Source: Cannabis sativa
Taxonomy: Eukaryota; Streptophyta; Magnoliopsida; Rosales; Cannabaceae
Direction of reading: 5' to 3'
NCBI RefSeq assembly: GCF_029168945.1
Contig: NC_083601.1
Location: forward strand, 72,467,595-72,531,594
DNA length: 64,000 nucleotides
Of the stretch, positions 23,600 through 35,809 are shown one piece after another. The notes beneath the pieces were generated by a model. The model ran no database searches, was not told where the DNA came from, and worked only from the letters and a program-made list of their open reading frames with translations. Both the position numbers and the translations under genes were made by a program. How positions within the stretch are numbered: position 1 is the first letter of the stretch; the number at the start of each line of letters is the position of its first letter.

Positions 23600-26500
23600 T
23601 TTTCGTTTTTCTTCGATTTGTCATGCTATTTCATGCAATTAACTTCCGATTTTTTTTTGTAGTTTTGTATTTAGATTTTTATTTTTCAATTTTCAAATCT
23701 AATATCAGAATTAAATTAATTTGAATTTTTATAAAATAATCTTAGATATTAGTGTAATTTGAATTTGAAAACAAGTAAAAATCTAGCATTTTGCTTGATT
23801 TTTTATCTTATTTTAAATTTGATTATATTTTATTTTATTTTTTAAATTTAAGGCCAGACATTAAATTTTTTAAATTAAATATTTTTTTTTAAATAATTTG
23901 ACCTTATTTAAATTTAAAATAAGATAACTATAATCATGATATTTTAAATAGAAATAAGATATTTTGCTAACTTTTAAATTTTGTTATTTTATTTATTTAA
24001 ATTAAATTATAAAATTTGAAAGAGATATTTATTTATCTTTTTTAATTTTTATTAAATATTTAATTTATAAAATAACAATTATTTTTTAAAAGTAGTTAGC
24101 AATTTTTTGAAATGATATCTAGGTTAGTTGAAACTTAATTTTTTTCAAAATTGTAGGTTTAATTTTAAATATCATTTTATTTATTTTAATAATTCGAAAT
24201 TTTTTTTATTTATTTTTTTTCGAATTTTTTTTTTTAAATTAAATAAATCCTACATCCTACTATCCAATTCATCTTGTTGCAGGAGTATGTGTTTTAGCTT
24301 ATGTGTAAGTTTTATAAAACCTATTATTGCTTGATCTAAATTGCCATGGTTAACTTGTTGACAGATCCAATGATCTGATTTTAACCCATGGTTCAATTGT
24401 CAATAGGTCAAGTAAATAATTTGTAATAGGTAAATTTTACAATCTTCTTTCATCTGTGTATGACCTAGCAACATGATAGGATCCATCCAAATGTGTACTT
24501 GTGTGAGCCTATATGTTTATTTTATTATATAGATGCATATAGGTTGTTGCTAAATAAAATGTCACACCATGATAGATTTTATTTAGGTCCATTTAGTTTT
24601 TGGACCTATTCAATTAATAACAGTTATTTATTTTAAGGTTAAATTCCTCTCTTTTGGGCCTTGTGTGAGAGTTGGGGGCTAATAGAAGTGGGTACGACAT
24701 ACCGAACCCAGCTCCCCCTCACATGAACTACCCCAATTGTGAAAGCCCATTTGCCTGATTATAATAAATGTCCTAGGTTAATTAAATTAGTTTAACTTAA
24801 TAAAATTGATTAGCAACATAATTAACTTTTAAAATATATGAAATTTATTTTTCATTTTAATATTTTAAAGTTAATTTTAAGAAAAACACTCTTAGTTTTA
24901 GATATTATTTCGTGACAAACTATTTGTATTTTTCTTGTATTTAATTAAATAAAGAATTTTAACTAACTAGATTCTTTCTGAAGCTTTTTTAATTAAATAT
25001 TCCTATTTAAGTTATAAATTAAAATTAAGTTGAGGAATTCTAGGCATTAGTTATTGAAGATTCTTAAGATATATTTTTTAAGTTAGTTTTAAACTTAAAA
25101 TGGAATATTTTTCAAATTAAGTGGTTACAACTTAATTTTTGATATTTAATTAAATTTAAATTTGAAAATATTTAAGTTCTAGAGTTTTTCTATAACAACT
25201 TAAATTAGATATTTTTTCAAATTTTTGTTGAAAAGATACTTAGTTGAAATGAGATATTTTCTAGAGAGTTATTTCTAGACTACTTATTATTTCTAATATT
25301 AAATAGGAAAATATTATACATTGTGAAATTAATTATTTAAATAATTAATGTTGGTACAATTTAATTTAAGTATATTTTTCCTAGTATTAAACTAGAGATT
25401 AATAATTAAGCCTTCTCTACACTTAATTATTTATTTCTTGAATTAATACATTTAATTAAATTGAAAAATTAAATATCTAAGTTGATTTTCATCATGATAC
25501 TTAAATATTTTTTTTTCATGACACTTAATTAAATAGAAAATTATTTTCAGTTGAAATTTATTTTTTCAACTTAAATTTAAATAATTTTCAATATATATTT
25601 TCTTTATTTTATTAATCAATTTCGAAATTATATAATTTTGAATTTATCTTGAAAAATAGATTAAGTTGTAAATTAATTATTTATTTTAATTAATTTTTGG
25701 ACCAACTTAAATCAATCATTTTTTTTTCATTTAATGATTAATTTAAAATAAATGAATTAAAGTATATTATTAGAAATTGAATTAATTAGTCAAAGGAAAA
25801 TCTAGATATGTGATATTCTTGCTTGAAGTATTTTTTCTAAGTAATTATTATTTAAGTATTTTGAAAATAGTAAAGTTATTTTTTATACTTTCTTTTTCAA
25901 AATACAATGAATATATTCTCATGAAAATTTAATTTGAGTTGCAAATTAATTTAAATTAATACAACTTAAATAATTTTCTTAATATTCATAAATAAAAATT
26001 ACTACTAAGATGGAAATAATTTAATTTATTTCAATCACCATCTAAGTATAATTTTATAAATATTAAATTAAATTCTAATTTAGAGTTTTAATTCTAAATT
26101 CGATATTTAATGAATATATTTTATTATGAATAATAAAGAAAATACATTTGAAATAATGAGCTTTATTATTATTATTAAGATATTCGATCTCCATTGTTGG
26201 TTTTACATAGCTTTTGTTTTAGTGAGTTATCCTCTCTAATGGAGGAACGTTCATTAGCAAGTTAGCACCGATTAATCTCGAAAGATAAGTAGCTTTGTAA
26301 GTGTTTTATATGGTATGGATCACCCTAATGGTGGCGACTGTATTTGACTTACAAAATATAAAACAATGGTAGAAGCTCATAAGATAGAATAGCCTTGACT
26401 CTCGCCTAAACGGGACAACGCTAGATTCCAATCTTGATCGAATAAATGGTTGCTAGAATGTTTAACATTTTAGATGAGCTGACAACTCTATTCAATGGAT

Positions 26501-26680
26501 GGTAGCTTTGACTCTCGCGTAAAGGGGACACTGATATCAGTTTGTTGAAAACCTTGGAAATTATTTAGGACTGTATTTTTTAGTATTTTCTCTTATCATT
26601 CCTACATGCTATGTGCTTATAATTTCTGAATTGGATTTTGTGTTTAAACCATTATTGATTTCTATTTTGTAGTATCCTGT
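23600..26680 (+). other. A+T-rich non-coding leader of copy B
   Basis: Three kilobases between the GC island and gag, mostly A/T runs, with no ORF that other copies support. Near 24650-24740 lies the conserved GTGGGTACGACATAC island. Hairpins with loop CTAAT lie at 26231-26245 (CCTCT/GGAGG, one wobble) and 26331-26343 (CACC/GGTG). The second module seen in A and E is absent; gag starts there instead. Confidence 0.65.
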
Positions 26681-26686
26681 ATAACC

Positions 26687-27669
26687 ATGATGAATCTCAT
26701 GTTATCACTCTTGACCGAAAATAAGCTAAATGGATCTAACTTTCCAAAATGGAATGAGAACATTAATATTGCTCTCATAGAAGAAAGTGCCTTGTTGCAA
26801 CCAAAGCTGTTAAAGAGAAGTACGAGCGTTGGCAGAATGCTAACAATAAAGCTCTATACTTCATGCTTTCCAGCATTGTTGACACCCTTAAAACTCGGTT
26901 TTCTAAAACCGAAAAGGCTGCTGAAGTTATGACAAAGTTAACTGAACTATTCGGTAGGGCATCTCTTTAGTCTCGCTTTGACGCGACTAAGAAATACATC
27001 AATGCACGAATGGAACGTCATCAAAATGTGTGTGATCATGTTCTCCTAATGGCAAGTTATTTCCAAGAAGCCCAGGATCATGGTGCTGAAATGGATCACA
27101 CTACTCAAGTAAGTCTTATCTTGAATAGTCTGACTCCAGCTTTTCTGCCCTATATATCAAATTATGTCATGAACAAAAAGGACATAGACTTTCATGAGTT
27201 AGTCAATGATCTTCACACATATGAAAATTTGATTGGAGGCCCCAAGAAGAAAGGGGGTAAACCTCAAAATTCTGGCAATGGTAATGGGATGGATAAACCT
27301 GAGGCACATGTTGCCTCTACTTCAAAACCCAAATCTAAGAAGAAGTGGAAATACGCCAAGAAGCGAGCCCAAGCTATGAAAAACAAAAAGGCTGTTGCTT
27401 CTGGTGATGCACTAAAAGGAAAGTGTTTCTACTGTAATGAGAAAGGTGATTGGAAACCCCAATGTCCTAAACTTCGTGCGAAGAAACAAGGTATTCTTTC
27501 TATAAACTTTAAAAGTTTTAGTGAATTATTATCCAATTGGATTATGGATTCTGGACTAACTTTGTTTATTTGTTTCTTCTTCTTAAAGGCCAAGCTACTT
27601 GAACTCAGAAGCTATCTTACTGAGTTGGATCAGAAAGCTGGACAAAAGGGTGAAGATCGTCCAAGATGA
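26687..27669 (+). pseudogene. Copia gag with protease start (copy B)
   Basis: This is the capsid/nucleocapsid gene of a Ty1/copia element. It begins near the ATG codons at 26681-26687 with a LNGSNFPKW stretch typical of copia Gag. It shifts frame near 26800, then continues through KALYFMLSSIVDTL and TEKAAEVMTKL, with a TAG at 26968-26970 where related proteins have Gln. From 27010 the frame is open for 219 codons: alpha-helical Gag core, a basic Lys-rich stretch, and a zinc knuckle CFYCNEKGDWKPQC (27424-27465) whose conserved His is Asp. A protease-like MDSG (27544-27555) follows, after which homology stops. One frameshift, one stop and the damaged knuckle make a working product unlikely. Confidence 0.82.
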
Positions 27670-29241
27670 AAATGAAGCTCATTTATTTATCTATTTTTGA
27701 ATTAATTTTTTTAGTTTAAAAACAATTTGGATTTCGAATTATTAGTTTGGGATTTTTATCCCTGTTTTCTCATAATGTTGCAATACATTTTTTTTATTAT
27801 TAATAATATTTTATGAGATTGCAATTTATGAGATTGAGCTTCATTTGCTTTATCTTAAACCACAATTACCACTTTATATTTATATGTTTGTATGTGTAAG
27901 TATTTTTATTATTGATACAAATTCTATAATATTTACAACTCTTCATAGAGTTATATTAAATAAACACTAGAAATTATTTCTATGTTTATTAATAATTGTT
28001 AATTCTAATACAATTATTGAGAATTTGTTTAATAAAAGGATCTTTTGATCTGATAGGGGTGGAGAAAAGTTAAGAAAACTATGCAGTTCAACGATCTTTT
28101 ATATCTAATGAACTCTGGATTGTATTCAACTCCACGTAATCTCTATAACACTTAGAGAATCATGATCTTTATAACCTTTAGGGGTGGATCATAATCTCTA
28201 TATACTTAGGGGTGGAATTTATCCACAATACCCTATGTAACACATATTTTCTTTAAACATGGAAGTAATATAATGAATTAGCTATTATCAGTATAAATCC
28301 TTGATCTTGATTGTATGTTCCAATTTAGTTTTACTATTGTAGTTAATAATGATACCTATAAAAGTTCTTTGATAATGTATCACACTTGTGATAGGAACTT
28401 AAGAAGACTACTGAAAAGCAAATCTAACCATTCATGTGGATAGATATAACTTATCGGAATTATGAGAGTAAGATAAAAGAATTCTAGCACAGTCTATTCG
28501 AATGACTTGAGCTAAGATTTCTTAATCCTCATAACATTTTATGGTATCTTAATTTTGATTACTTAATCTCTCGCAAGTATTTTTCACTTCAAATACTAGT
28601 CTGCTATGTTGATGATTTAGTCTTAAAAGAAACTTATAGTTTCAGACTAATACAATAAGTCACCACTAGATAACTCTCCAAACAATAAGAGGTTAAAAGT
28701 ATTATTTAACCAGACATCTGCTATTGAGTGGGAGCTATCTGAGATGTAAGCAAATAAGGAACGTTAGAAGATATTCAAGAAAGATTTATGAAAGTGATCT
28801 ATATGTTAGATATTAAGGAACTGTATATCAGTTATCCTTATATCTACCCCAACTCATTCAAATTTTGAGGTGGTGGTTACTCCTGGGATGGAGGAGTTAT
28901 TCTATAATAATTCAAGCTCTACCAGAGAAGATTTATAACTTTGTAAATTCGAAATTACCAGAAAGTTATTTTACTGAAGAAAAGTCTACGCTGTATTATC
29001 TCAATTCCATTTTTAAAATATGAGAGATATGTCTTCTGTTTATTTAGATGTACTTTAAACAGTAAGGATTTCAGTATCCCTTGATGAGTAATGCATATAG
29101 TAAAGGATGTTTCATAAATGTATTTATGAACTAGTTTCCAGAAGTTTGGGTGGATTCAAATATACTACACTTGATCTGAAGATCAAGACAACAGATTGGT
29201 TAATTTGCATAGTTTGTTTTATGTTAGTGCAAGTGGGAGTT
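27670..29241 (+). pseudogene. Eroded copia pol of copy B
   Basis: Only short traces remain, in the order expected for copia: DRGGE integrase motif (28052-28066), CYVDDLVLK reverse-transcriptase active-site stretch (YVDD, 28605-28616) and PDICY of RNase H (28710-28724). Between 27670 and 28040 I see only A+T-rich DNA. Much of integrase and RT is missing or unrecognisable. The polypurine tract AAGTGGGAG lies at 29231-29239. Confidence 0.7.
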
Positions 29242-31140
29242 TTTTGGGTTTTGTGCCCTAAATAAAACCCTTTACAATCTGATTAGTTATCAATATAAGA
29301 AATTTGAAGTGATTTATGTTTGCATGAATTTTACATGCTTATGGTTTAATATGTTTATTATATGTATACACAAAATCAGTTAAGTCCAGATCATATGTTT
29401 ATTCACAATTACAGTATTGTCAACACAGTGGAATGTGATTGTGATTATATGATTCAAAAGACTAAGTCCTTGTTTCATCAGTTTTTTGGATTTACACTAA
29501 TGTGATAATCAGCGATGATGTGTACTTACACTTGGAGTAAGTGTTATGTTCTTTCCAGGACATTGGTAAAGTATACTAGTTTCGAATGTATGGAGTATAC
29601 ATTGGACTGGACCGATATTGAACTTAGTTAAGATATTATAAACTTACCGTTATATCTTTCCAAGTCAATATCAGTACTTGATCTTAAGATTAAAAGAATC
29701 TAAATCCTGTTATGCTTAGGCTCAACTCAGGAGTGCTATTCATGTTCTTTGATTTATTAGTTAAGCCTACTTTTGGGTCATGGTGATACGTATATTTTGG
29801 GAACATGATAGTATGATTGAGCGGGAGTGCTGGACATAAATATGGAATCTATAGCTTCCACTGGTGTATAGAAGTCAAGTGATGATTCCCTTCGAGCTTA
29901 GCTAAATAGAAGTAAATGGATGAGCTCTTGTTTAAGTGACTAATTCTTATATCACTAAACATCATTTATAGGTAGCTAAGTGTTTTAAGGGGCAAAATAC
30001 GTTGAGGGGTGAGAACGGTAAAATTATCCCATCTCGATGTAAATCATCTATATAGAGGATCTTTGATCACAGTAAGATTATAACAATGGTTAAATGAGAT
30101 AGCATATCAATATCGTGGAACATATAATATGCTCTATATAAGTCTAAGAGTGAAATTCTAAGTTCTAAGAGTGGATTCAACGAGGAATTAATAAGTAGGG
30201 ATTTACTTAGTAAATTCGGTTCACTTATTGGAAGCTCAGCATATAGATCCATGGTCCCCATTCTATTTGAGACTATACTGCTTGTAAGACTCAATAATTG
30301 ATTTGTGATTAATCAATTATAATTCTAAAGTTAGACTATGTCTAATTTGTGAATTTTCACTAAGCAAGGGTGAAATTGTAAAGAATAGAGATTCTAGGTT
30401 TATTTATTAATTAAGAGAGACTCTATTTGTCTAATTAATAATTAAATTAAATGAAAATATTATTTAATAATCTATTTTAGTTATTAAATAATTAGTTTTG
30501 GCATTTAAAAGGTTAGAATTGGAAAATTGGCGTTTTTGAGAAAATACAAATAAAAACTGTGAAAACTGCAAAATCCAAGTGAGGCCCATTAACACCTATG
30601 GCCAGCCACTTGGATGAGATTTTCCAATTAATATTTTCATTATTATAATGACAAATAAATACTAACCTAAACCTAGTAGTTGCCTATAAATAGAAAGTGA
30701 TGGCTCAGTCAAATAACAAGTTTTCAACAAGTTTTTCAAGCCTTCTGTCAGAAAAATTGCCTTTTTCCGAAAAACTGAGCCTTCCACTTCTCTCTCTATA
30801 GCCGACCCTATACCTCTCTCTTTTCCTCTTCTCAATTTTGAAACCTTAGTGATAGAGTAGTGCCCACACACAGCAAGTGGTACCTCAATCATAGATTGGA
30901 AGACTGTGAAGGATCACACACAAAGAGAAGGACATTCGGGCTCAGATCTAGATAATACTCTGCGACAGAAAGGATACAAGGGTTAGAGATCTGAGTGGAA
31001 GGAGACATTATTCCGCTGCATCAATGTAAAGTTTTCTTAACTTTATATGTGTTTAATTATCGTTTTAGAAAGTTCATATTTAGGGTGTTAAACAACATAC
31101 TGTGAGTAGATCTAAGATCCTGGAAAAATAAATTCCAACA
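29242..31140 (+). repeat. 3' LTR of copy B
   Basis: Very similar to 21212-23107. The first bases are TTTTGGG in place of TGTTGGG, and the 3' end reads TGGAAAAATAAATTCCAACA. It contains the TATA box 30685-30693 and the antisense ORF 30067-30294. The next base, 31141, is back in the gypsy I LTR. Confidence 0.9.
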
Positions 31141-31595
31141 GTAATGTGTAAACACGATGACATGAGATTAAATTGATAATCATTTTTCAGTTATTGTTTA
31201 TTCACTTTTTCTTGCTGAGTCTCTGTGACTCACGAGTGCTTTATGGTGCAGGTAAGGGGAAAGCAAAGGTTGAGCAGCCATGAGTTCGGGGTCTTAGCAG
31301 CAATGTACATATCAGCCGCAGTGTTTCGACCCAGTAACCATGATGCTCTATTTTGAAAGTATTTTGGGAGTACAAAGTTTATGTTGTAAAAATACTATTA
31401 AACCAGTTTGTGAATATTTTGAAAACAGGGGGACCCCATGGTTAATACCACTTATCTTTTATCATATAGTCTATGTGTCAAAATTTTAATTATCAAAATT
31501 TAATTAACTACACTTTTGGTATAATTATATAGTATCTATATAAGAATTTTATTAAATTGCACACACGTGGCGTCCTTGTTGGACAGTGCGTTACA
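31141..31595 (+). repeat. 5' LTR of gypsy I, right segment
   Basis: It matches 55621-56075 of the 3' LTR and ends GTGCGTTACA. It holds the R/U5 portion. With the left segment it totals about 1.25 kb of an original 2.07 kb. Confidence 0.9.
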
Positions 31596-31598
31596 ACA

Positions 31599-31610
31599 TG
31601 GTATCAGAGC
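31599..31610 (+). other. Primer-binding site of gypsy I
   Basis: TGGTATCAGAGC is complementary to the 3' end of plant initiator tRNA-Met and lies three bases after the LTR, as in most plant gypsy elements. Confidence 0.88.
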
Positions 31611-31837
31611 GCTAAGGTTTTTAGATCCTGATGACTGGCTTGACATGTACATTGGCTGCAAGGACTTGATCAACTCATGGTTCAGTAAGCTTTTAGTTAA
31701 AAGATAGTTTGTTAATTTTCTGATTGCCTGATTATCTGAATTGTGTTGATATTGGAATGGTGTGGGCAGGACTATAATAATTGGAAATACTTATTCGTAT
31801 TGTTAATACCTGGAATGTGACCGCAGGTGTATAGATT

Positions 31838-32940
31838 ATGCACTCGAGGAGAACTGGTAGGGGTACCCGCGAGCTAGCTGGGCTCGGGGCTCCTAGTGAG
31901 GGCGAGAACCCTCCACCACCACCAAACTGGGAAGAGTTATATTCTGCAATGCAAGAGACTATTAGAGAACTGAGAGAGCAGCGAGCTCAGCCTACTCTAA
32001 ACCCTAATCCTGATCCTCCGGCACCTCTGGTAGTGCCACCGGATGCAGGGAACCGTTTGGAACCATTGTATGAGCGGTTTCGGAAGCAGAACCCACCAGT
32101 GTTTGAGGGTGGTGCTGATCCACTCAAGGCGGAGAAATGGATGAGTATGATAACATCCATTTTTGATTTTATGCGGGTTCAAGATAATGATCGGGTCAGG
32201 TGTGCTACTTATATGCTGCGAGATGATGCCCGTATTCGGTGGGAGATTGTATCTCAGGGTCATGATCTGAATAACATGACCTGGGAAGCCTTCCGAGCCT
32301 TGTTTTATGAGAAATATTATAATGAGTCTATTCGGGCGGCAAAGGCAGAAGAGTTTATACGATTGACTCAGGGTAGTATGACTGTGACAGAGTATGCCAC
32401 TAAGTTTGATCGACTGGCAAAGTTTGCTTCAGATGAGGTGGCTACTGAAGCTGCTAGGAAAGCAAAATTCATTTGAGGGTTGGATGAACATATCGCTCGG
32501 GATGTGATTGTTGCTTCTAAACAACCGGGGGTTGCTCAAACTTATGCTCAGATAGTTGAACTGGCCCTAGTTTCTGAGGGTGCAGAAGCTCAGATACGAA
32601 AGAAAAATATTGCCAGAAGAGATTCATGGAAGCAAACATCAGGTGCTGGTTCTGGTAGGGGTACTGATCCCGGTGACCGCAAGAAAAGACCTAGTGAATT
32701 ATCAGCTACAGGCCCAAATAAAAGGTTCCAGGGTAACCAAGGTTTCCGTCATGGTGGGAACAAAAATTGGCAGACTTTTCCTGAATGTCCAAGGTGTAAA
32801 AGGCGCCACCAGGGCGAGTGTCAGGCCAGGACCTGTTTCCACTGCGGGGTGGTAGGTCACATGAAGAGAAATTGTCCACAGCTGCTACGACTAGAGCAAA
32901 GGAAGGATATTACAACCGCTCCTGCTCGAGTGTTTGCCCT
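31838..32940 (+). pseudogene. Gypsy I gag
   Basis: Capsid/nucleocapsid part of the polyprotein. From ATG 31838 the frame encodes a Pro-rich N-terminus, then the retrotransposon Gag core (LYERFRKQNPPVFEGG, KAEKWMSMI, TWEAFRALFYEKYY, TVTEYATKFDRLAKFA). A TGA at 32474-32476 interrupts it where related elements have Arg or Gly. The same frame resumes and includes a basic region and zinc knuckle CFHCGVVGHMKRNC (CX2CX4HX4C, near 32835-32876). Near 32943 a one-base loss shifts into the protease frame. The intact family protein would be about 360 residues to this point. Confidence 0.88.
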
Positions 32941-33460
32941 GATCAGGCTGAGGCTGATGCTGGTCCTTCCACTGTGGCAGGTCAGCTTTTTGTTGCTGGT
33001 ACCTTATTGACTGTTCTAATTGATTCTGGTGCGACGCATTCTTATATTTAAAGTAGAATAATTGAGAAATTGAATAGTCCTAGTGATGTGCTTTCTAGAG
33101 GTTTTGGGACTTTGCTGCCTACTGGGGAGTTGGTTATCTCCAGCAGGTGGGTGAGATCCCTTCCAGTATTTGTGGAAGGAAAGGAGTTATCAGTTGATCT
33201 GATAGAATTGAATCTGGAGGATTTTGATGTTATTTTGGGAATGGATTGGCTTGCTAAATACAATGCCACTATTGATTGCAAGAGAAAAATGGTAACTTTT
33301 CAGCCTGAGGGCGAGGACCCCTTTGTATTTGTGGGGAAGATGTAGGGATCCCGAATTCCCTTTATTTTAGCGCTTAAGGCAAGAGATTTGTTGTGTGAGG
33401 GGTGCATTGGTTTCTTAGCAAATGTAGTGGATGCTACCAGGGAACCACAAGCGGGACCAG
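32941..33460 (+). pseudogene. Gypsy I aspartic protease, 5' part of pol
   Basis: After the frameshift, LIDSGATHSYI contains the retropepsin active-site DSGAT. A TAA stop follows at 33049-33051, then the same frame carries the GFGTLLPTGE and VILGMDWL stretches typical of gypsy protease and its linker to RT. TAG at 33343-33345 stands where gypsy J has Gln. The frame is cut at 33460 by copia E and picks up in register at 51075. Confidence 0.85.
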
Positions 33461-35350
33461 TGTTGGGTTTTATGCCCTAAATAAAATCATTTCAATATAA
33501 TCAGATTTACTTATTAATATAGATCAGAAATAACATTTAATGTTGCATGGTTCACATGATTTATTTCATGATTATATGAACATAATGTGTGAATTCATCT
33601 AAAACCCTTTTCACATACTTGATCCTGTTTATTGTGTTGTCAACATATTAGAAAGTAAACATGACTATGTGAATAAAGTTTCCTAGATTTATCAGACACA
33701 GGGTTTTACTGATATGATAATCTACAACAGAGTTTACTTGCATTTGGAGAAATGCTATGTTCTTTCCAGAGCATTGGTTAAAGTAAAACTCAGGTTGGAT
33801 GCATGGAGTATGCATCGGAAGGGACCGATATTGAACTTTGACTTAGATTTATTAAACTTACCGTAATATCTATTTAAGTCAATATCGCCTAGCTGATCCT
33901 AGATCAAATGATCTTAATCCTGTTATGATTAGGCTCAATCTCAAGAGGCTATTCGTGTTCTTTGATTTGTTAGTTAAGCCTACTTTTGGGTCAATGTGAT
34001 ACGTACATTTTGGGAACACGGTAGTGCAATTGAGTGGGAGCGCTAACATAAACATGGAATCTATAGCTTCTATCTGGCGAATAGTAAGTAAAGGATGATC
34101 TCCTTCGTGCTTGAACAAACGAAAATAAATGGGAGAGTACTCATTTCACATAAGATGAAATATCATTTATACGGGATTAAGTGTTTTAAGGATAAAATAC
34201 ATTGTAGGGTGTAACGGTAATCTAATCCCTTTACAGTGTAGATCATTCACATAGAGGATCATTGATCAAATTAGGATTATAACAATGGATAACGAATGAT
34301 GTGTCTATATGGTGGAACATATAGAGCATTCTGTATACTTAGAGTGCAATTCTAAGTTCTATGCGTGGATTCAACGAAGAATTAATAAGTCAGTGAATTT
34401 AGGTTATAAATTCTTGATCTACTTATTGGAAGCTCGGTTATATAGACCCATTGTCCCCCACTAGTTGAGATAATATTGCTTGTAAGACTCATATAATTGG
34501 TTTGATTAATCAATTATAATTCTCAAATTAGACTATGTCTATTTGTGAATTTTTCACTAAGTAAGGGCGAAATTGTAAAGAAATAGTTTTTAGGGGCATA
34601 TTTGTTAATTATGATAGTTTGTATGGTTCAATTAATAAATATGATAAATGACAATATTATTTAATAATTATTTATAGTTATTAAATAGTTAGAATTGGCA
34701 TTTAAATGGTTGAATTTGAAAATTGGCGTTTTCGAGAAAATGAGATGCAGAAATGATAAAACTGCAAAATTACAAAAAGTGAGGCCCAAATCCACATTGC
34801 CTAGGGCCGGCCACTTTTATAGGGTTTTTCATCTGATATTTTCACTATTTTAATGCCAAATAATTCAAACCTAACCCTAGTGGAATGTGATAAATAGATA
34901 GTGAAGGCTTCAGGAAATTTACACTTAACTTTCACAGTTTTCATTCAGAAAAACCTGAGCCTTCTCTCTCTATACCTGGCTGCCCACTCTCTCTCTCTTC
35001 TTCCTTAAGATTTCGAAATACTTAGTGATTAGAGTAGTGCCCACACACAGCAAGTGATACCTCAATCATAGTGAGGAAGATCGTGAAGAAAGACTTTCAG
35101 CAAGAAGGAGTTACAACACTGAATAATCAGAGAAAGAGATCCAGGTTCAGATCTTGATAATACTCTGCGACAGAAAGGATACAAGGGTTAGAGATCTGAA
35201 TGGAAGGAGTCATATTATTCCGCTGCACCCAATGTAAGGTTTACTAAACTTTATATGTGTTTATTTCATCGTTTTAGAAAGTTCATATTTAGGGTGTTGA
35301 TCAACATACTTATGAGTAGATCTAAGATCCTGGTAAAATAATTTCCAACA
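33461..35350 (+). repeat. 5' LTR of copy E
   Basis: A/D-type family LTR, TGTTGGG...TTCCAACA, 1,890 bp. The TATA position reads GATAAATAG (near 34889) instead of TATAAATAG, a change likely to weaken this promoter. The antisense 79-codon ORF is intact at 33879-34118. Confidence 0.92.
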
Positions 35351-35352
35351 AC

Positions 35353-35369
35353 TGGCCTCAGAGCCATGG
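35353..35369 (+). other. Primer-binding site of copy E
   Basis: TGGCCTCAGAGCCATGG, identical to the site in B, D and G and two bases after the LTR. Confidence 0.7.
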
Positions 35370-35628
35370 TAATTTATTTGCTTGCAATAAATTTGGAATT
35401 AAAACGATTGTTTGATGTTTTGGATGGTATCATGTTGTATTGAGTGTTATATGATGATTGATTGATGTTTGTGAATTTTTGTGAAAAATAATTGAATATC
35501 TGTTTCTGGAATTATTTTTATTGGATATTATGGAAAAAATTAAGCAATTTACTTTTTTACAGAACTCAATTTCGATTTAATTTGAATTAGTTATGATTTT
35601 TTTAAGTTTCGAAAAAAATCAAGAATCG

Positions 35629-35805
35629 TGCATCACCACACGCGCGCGCGGACGAAGGGCAACCTTCGGACACGGTTTCGTGTCTGAAAACCAGCTTCTG
35701 CACGCGGAAATCATGCCGGTAACCCCCTTGCGCCGAGAAACTTTGGCTGTGCACTCTCGAATGCGCGCGCGGGCAGTATGCTTGGCATACTATCCGTACA
35801 GCTCG
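35629..35805 (+). other. GC-rich hairpin island in copy E leader
   Basis: This is at the same leader position as the island of copy B but with mostly different sequence. Hairpins are CGAAGG-GCAA-CCTTCG (35653-35668, GNRA-type loop), GACACG-GTTT-CGTGTC (35669-35684, extendable to ten pairs if it displaces the first hairpin) and AGTATGC-TTG-GCATACT (35775-35791). The island ends with the shared CCGTACAGCTC. Two short overlapping ORFs exist, one per strand, with no likeness to those in B. Confidence 0.6.
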
Positions 35806-35809
35806 CAAA

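Larger units (their letters stand above)
21212..31140 (+). mobile_element. Copia copy B, plus strand
   Basis: About 9.93 kb with LTRs 21212-23107 and 29242-31140, PBS at 23110, a long leader, gag (26687-27669), eroded pol and a polypurine tract. The left LTR lacks its first three bases and the right LTR starts TTTTGGG instead of TGTTGGG. No TSD can be seen, because the left flank was deleted. It is the only family member here with a recognisable gag. Confidence 0.9.

Noticed and set aside
23381..23724. Several overlapping ORFs of 61-93 codons on both strands in the copy B GC island
   Set aside because: The GC content removes stop codons by chance. The equivalent island of copy E has unrelated frames, and no initiation context or homology is shared.
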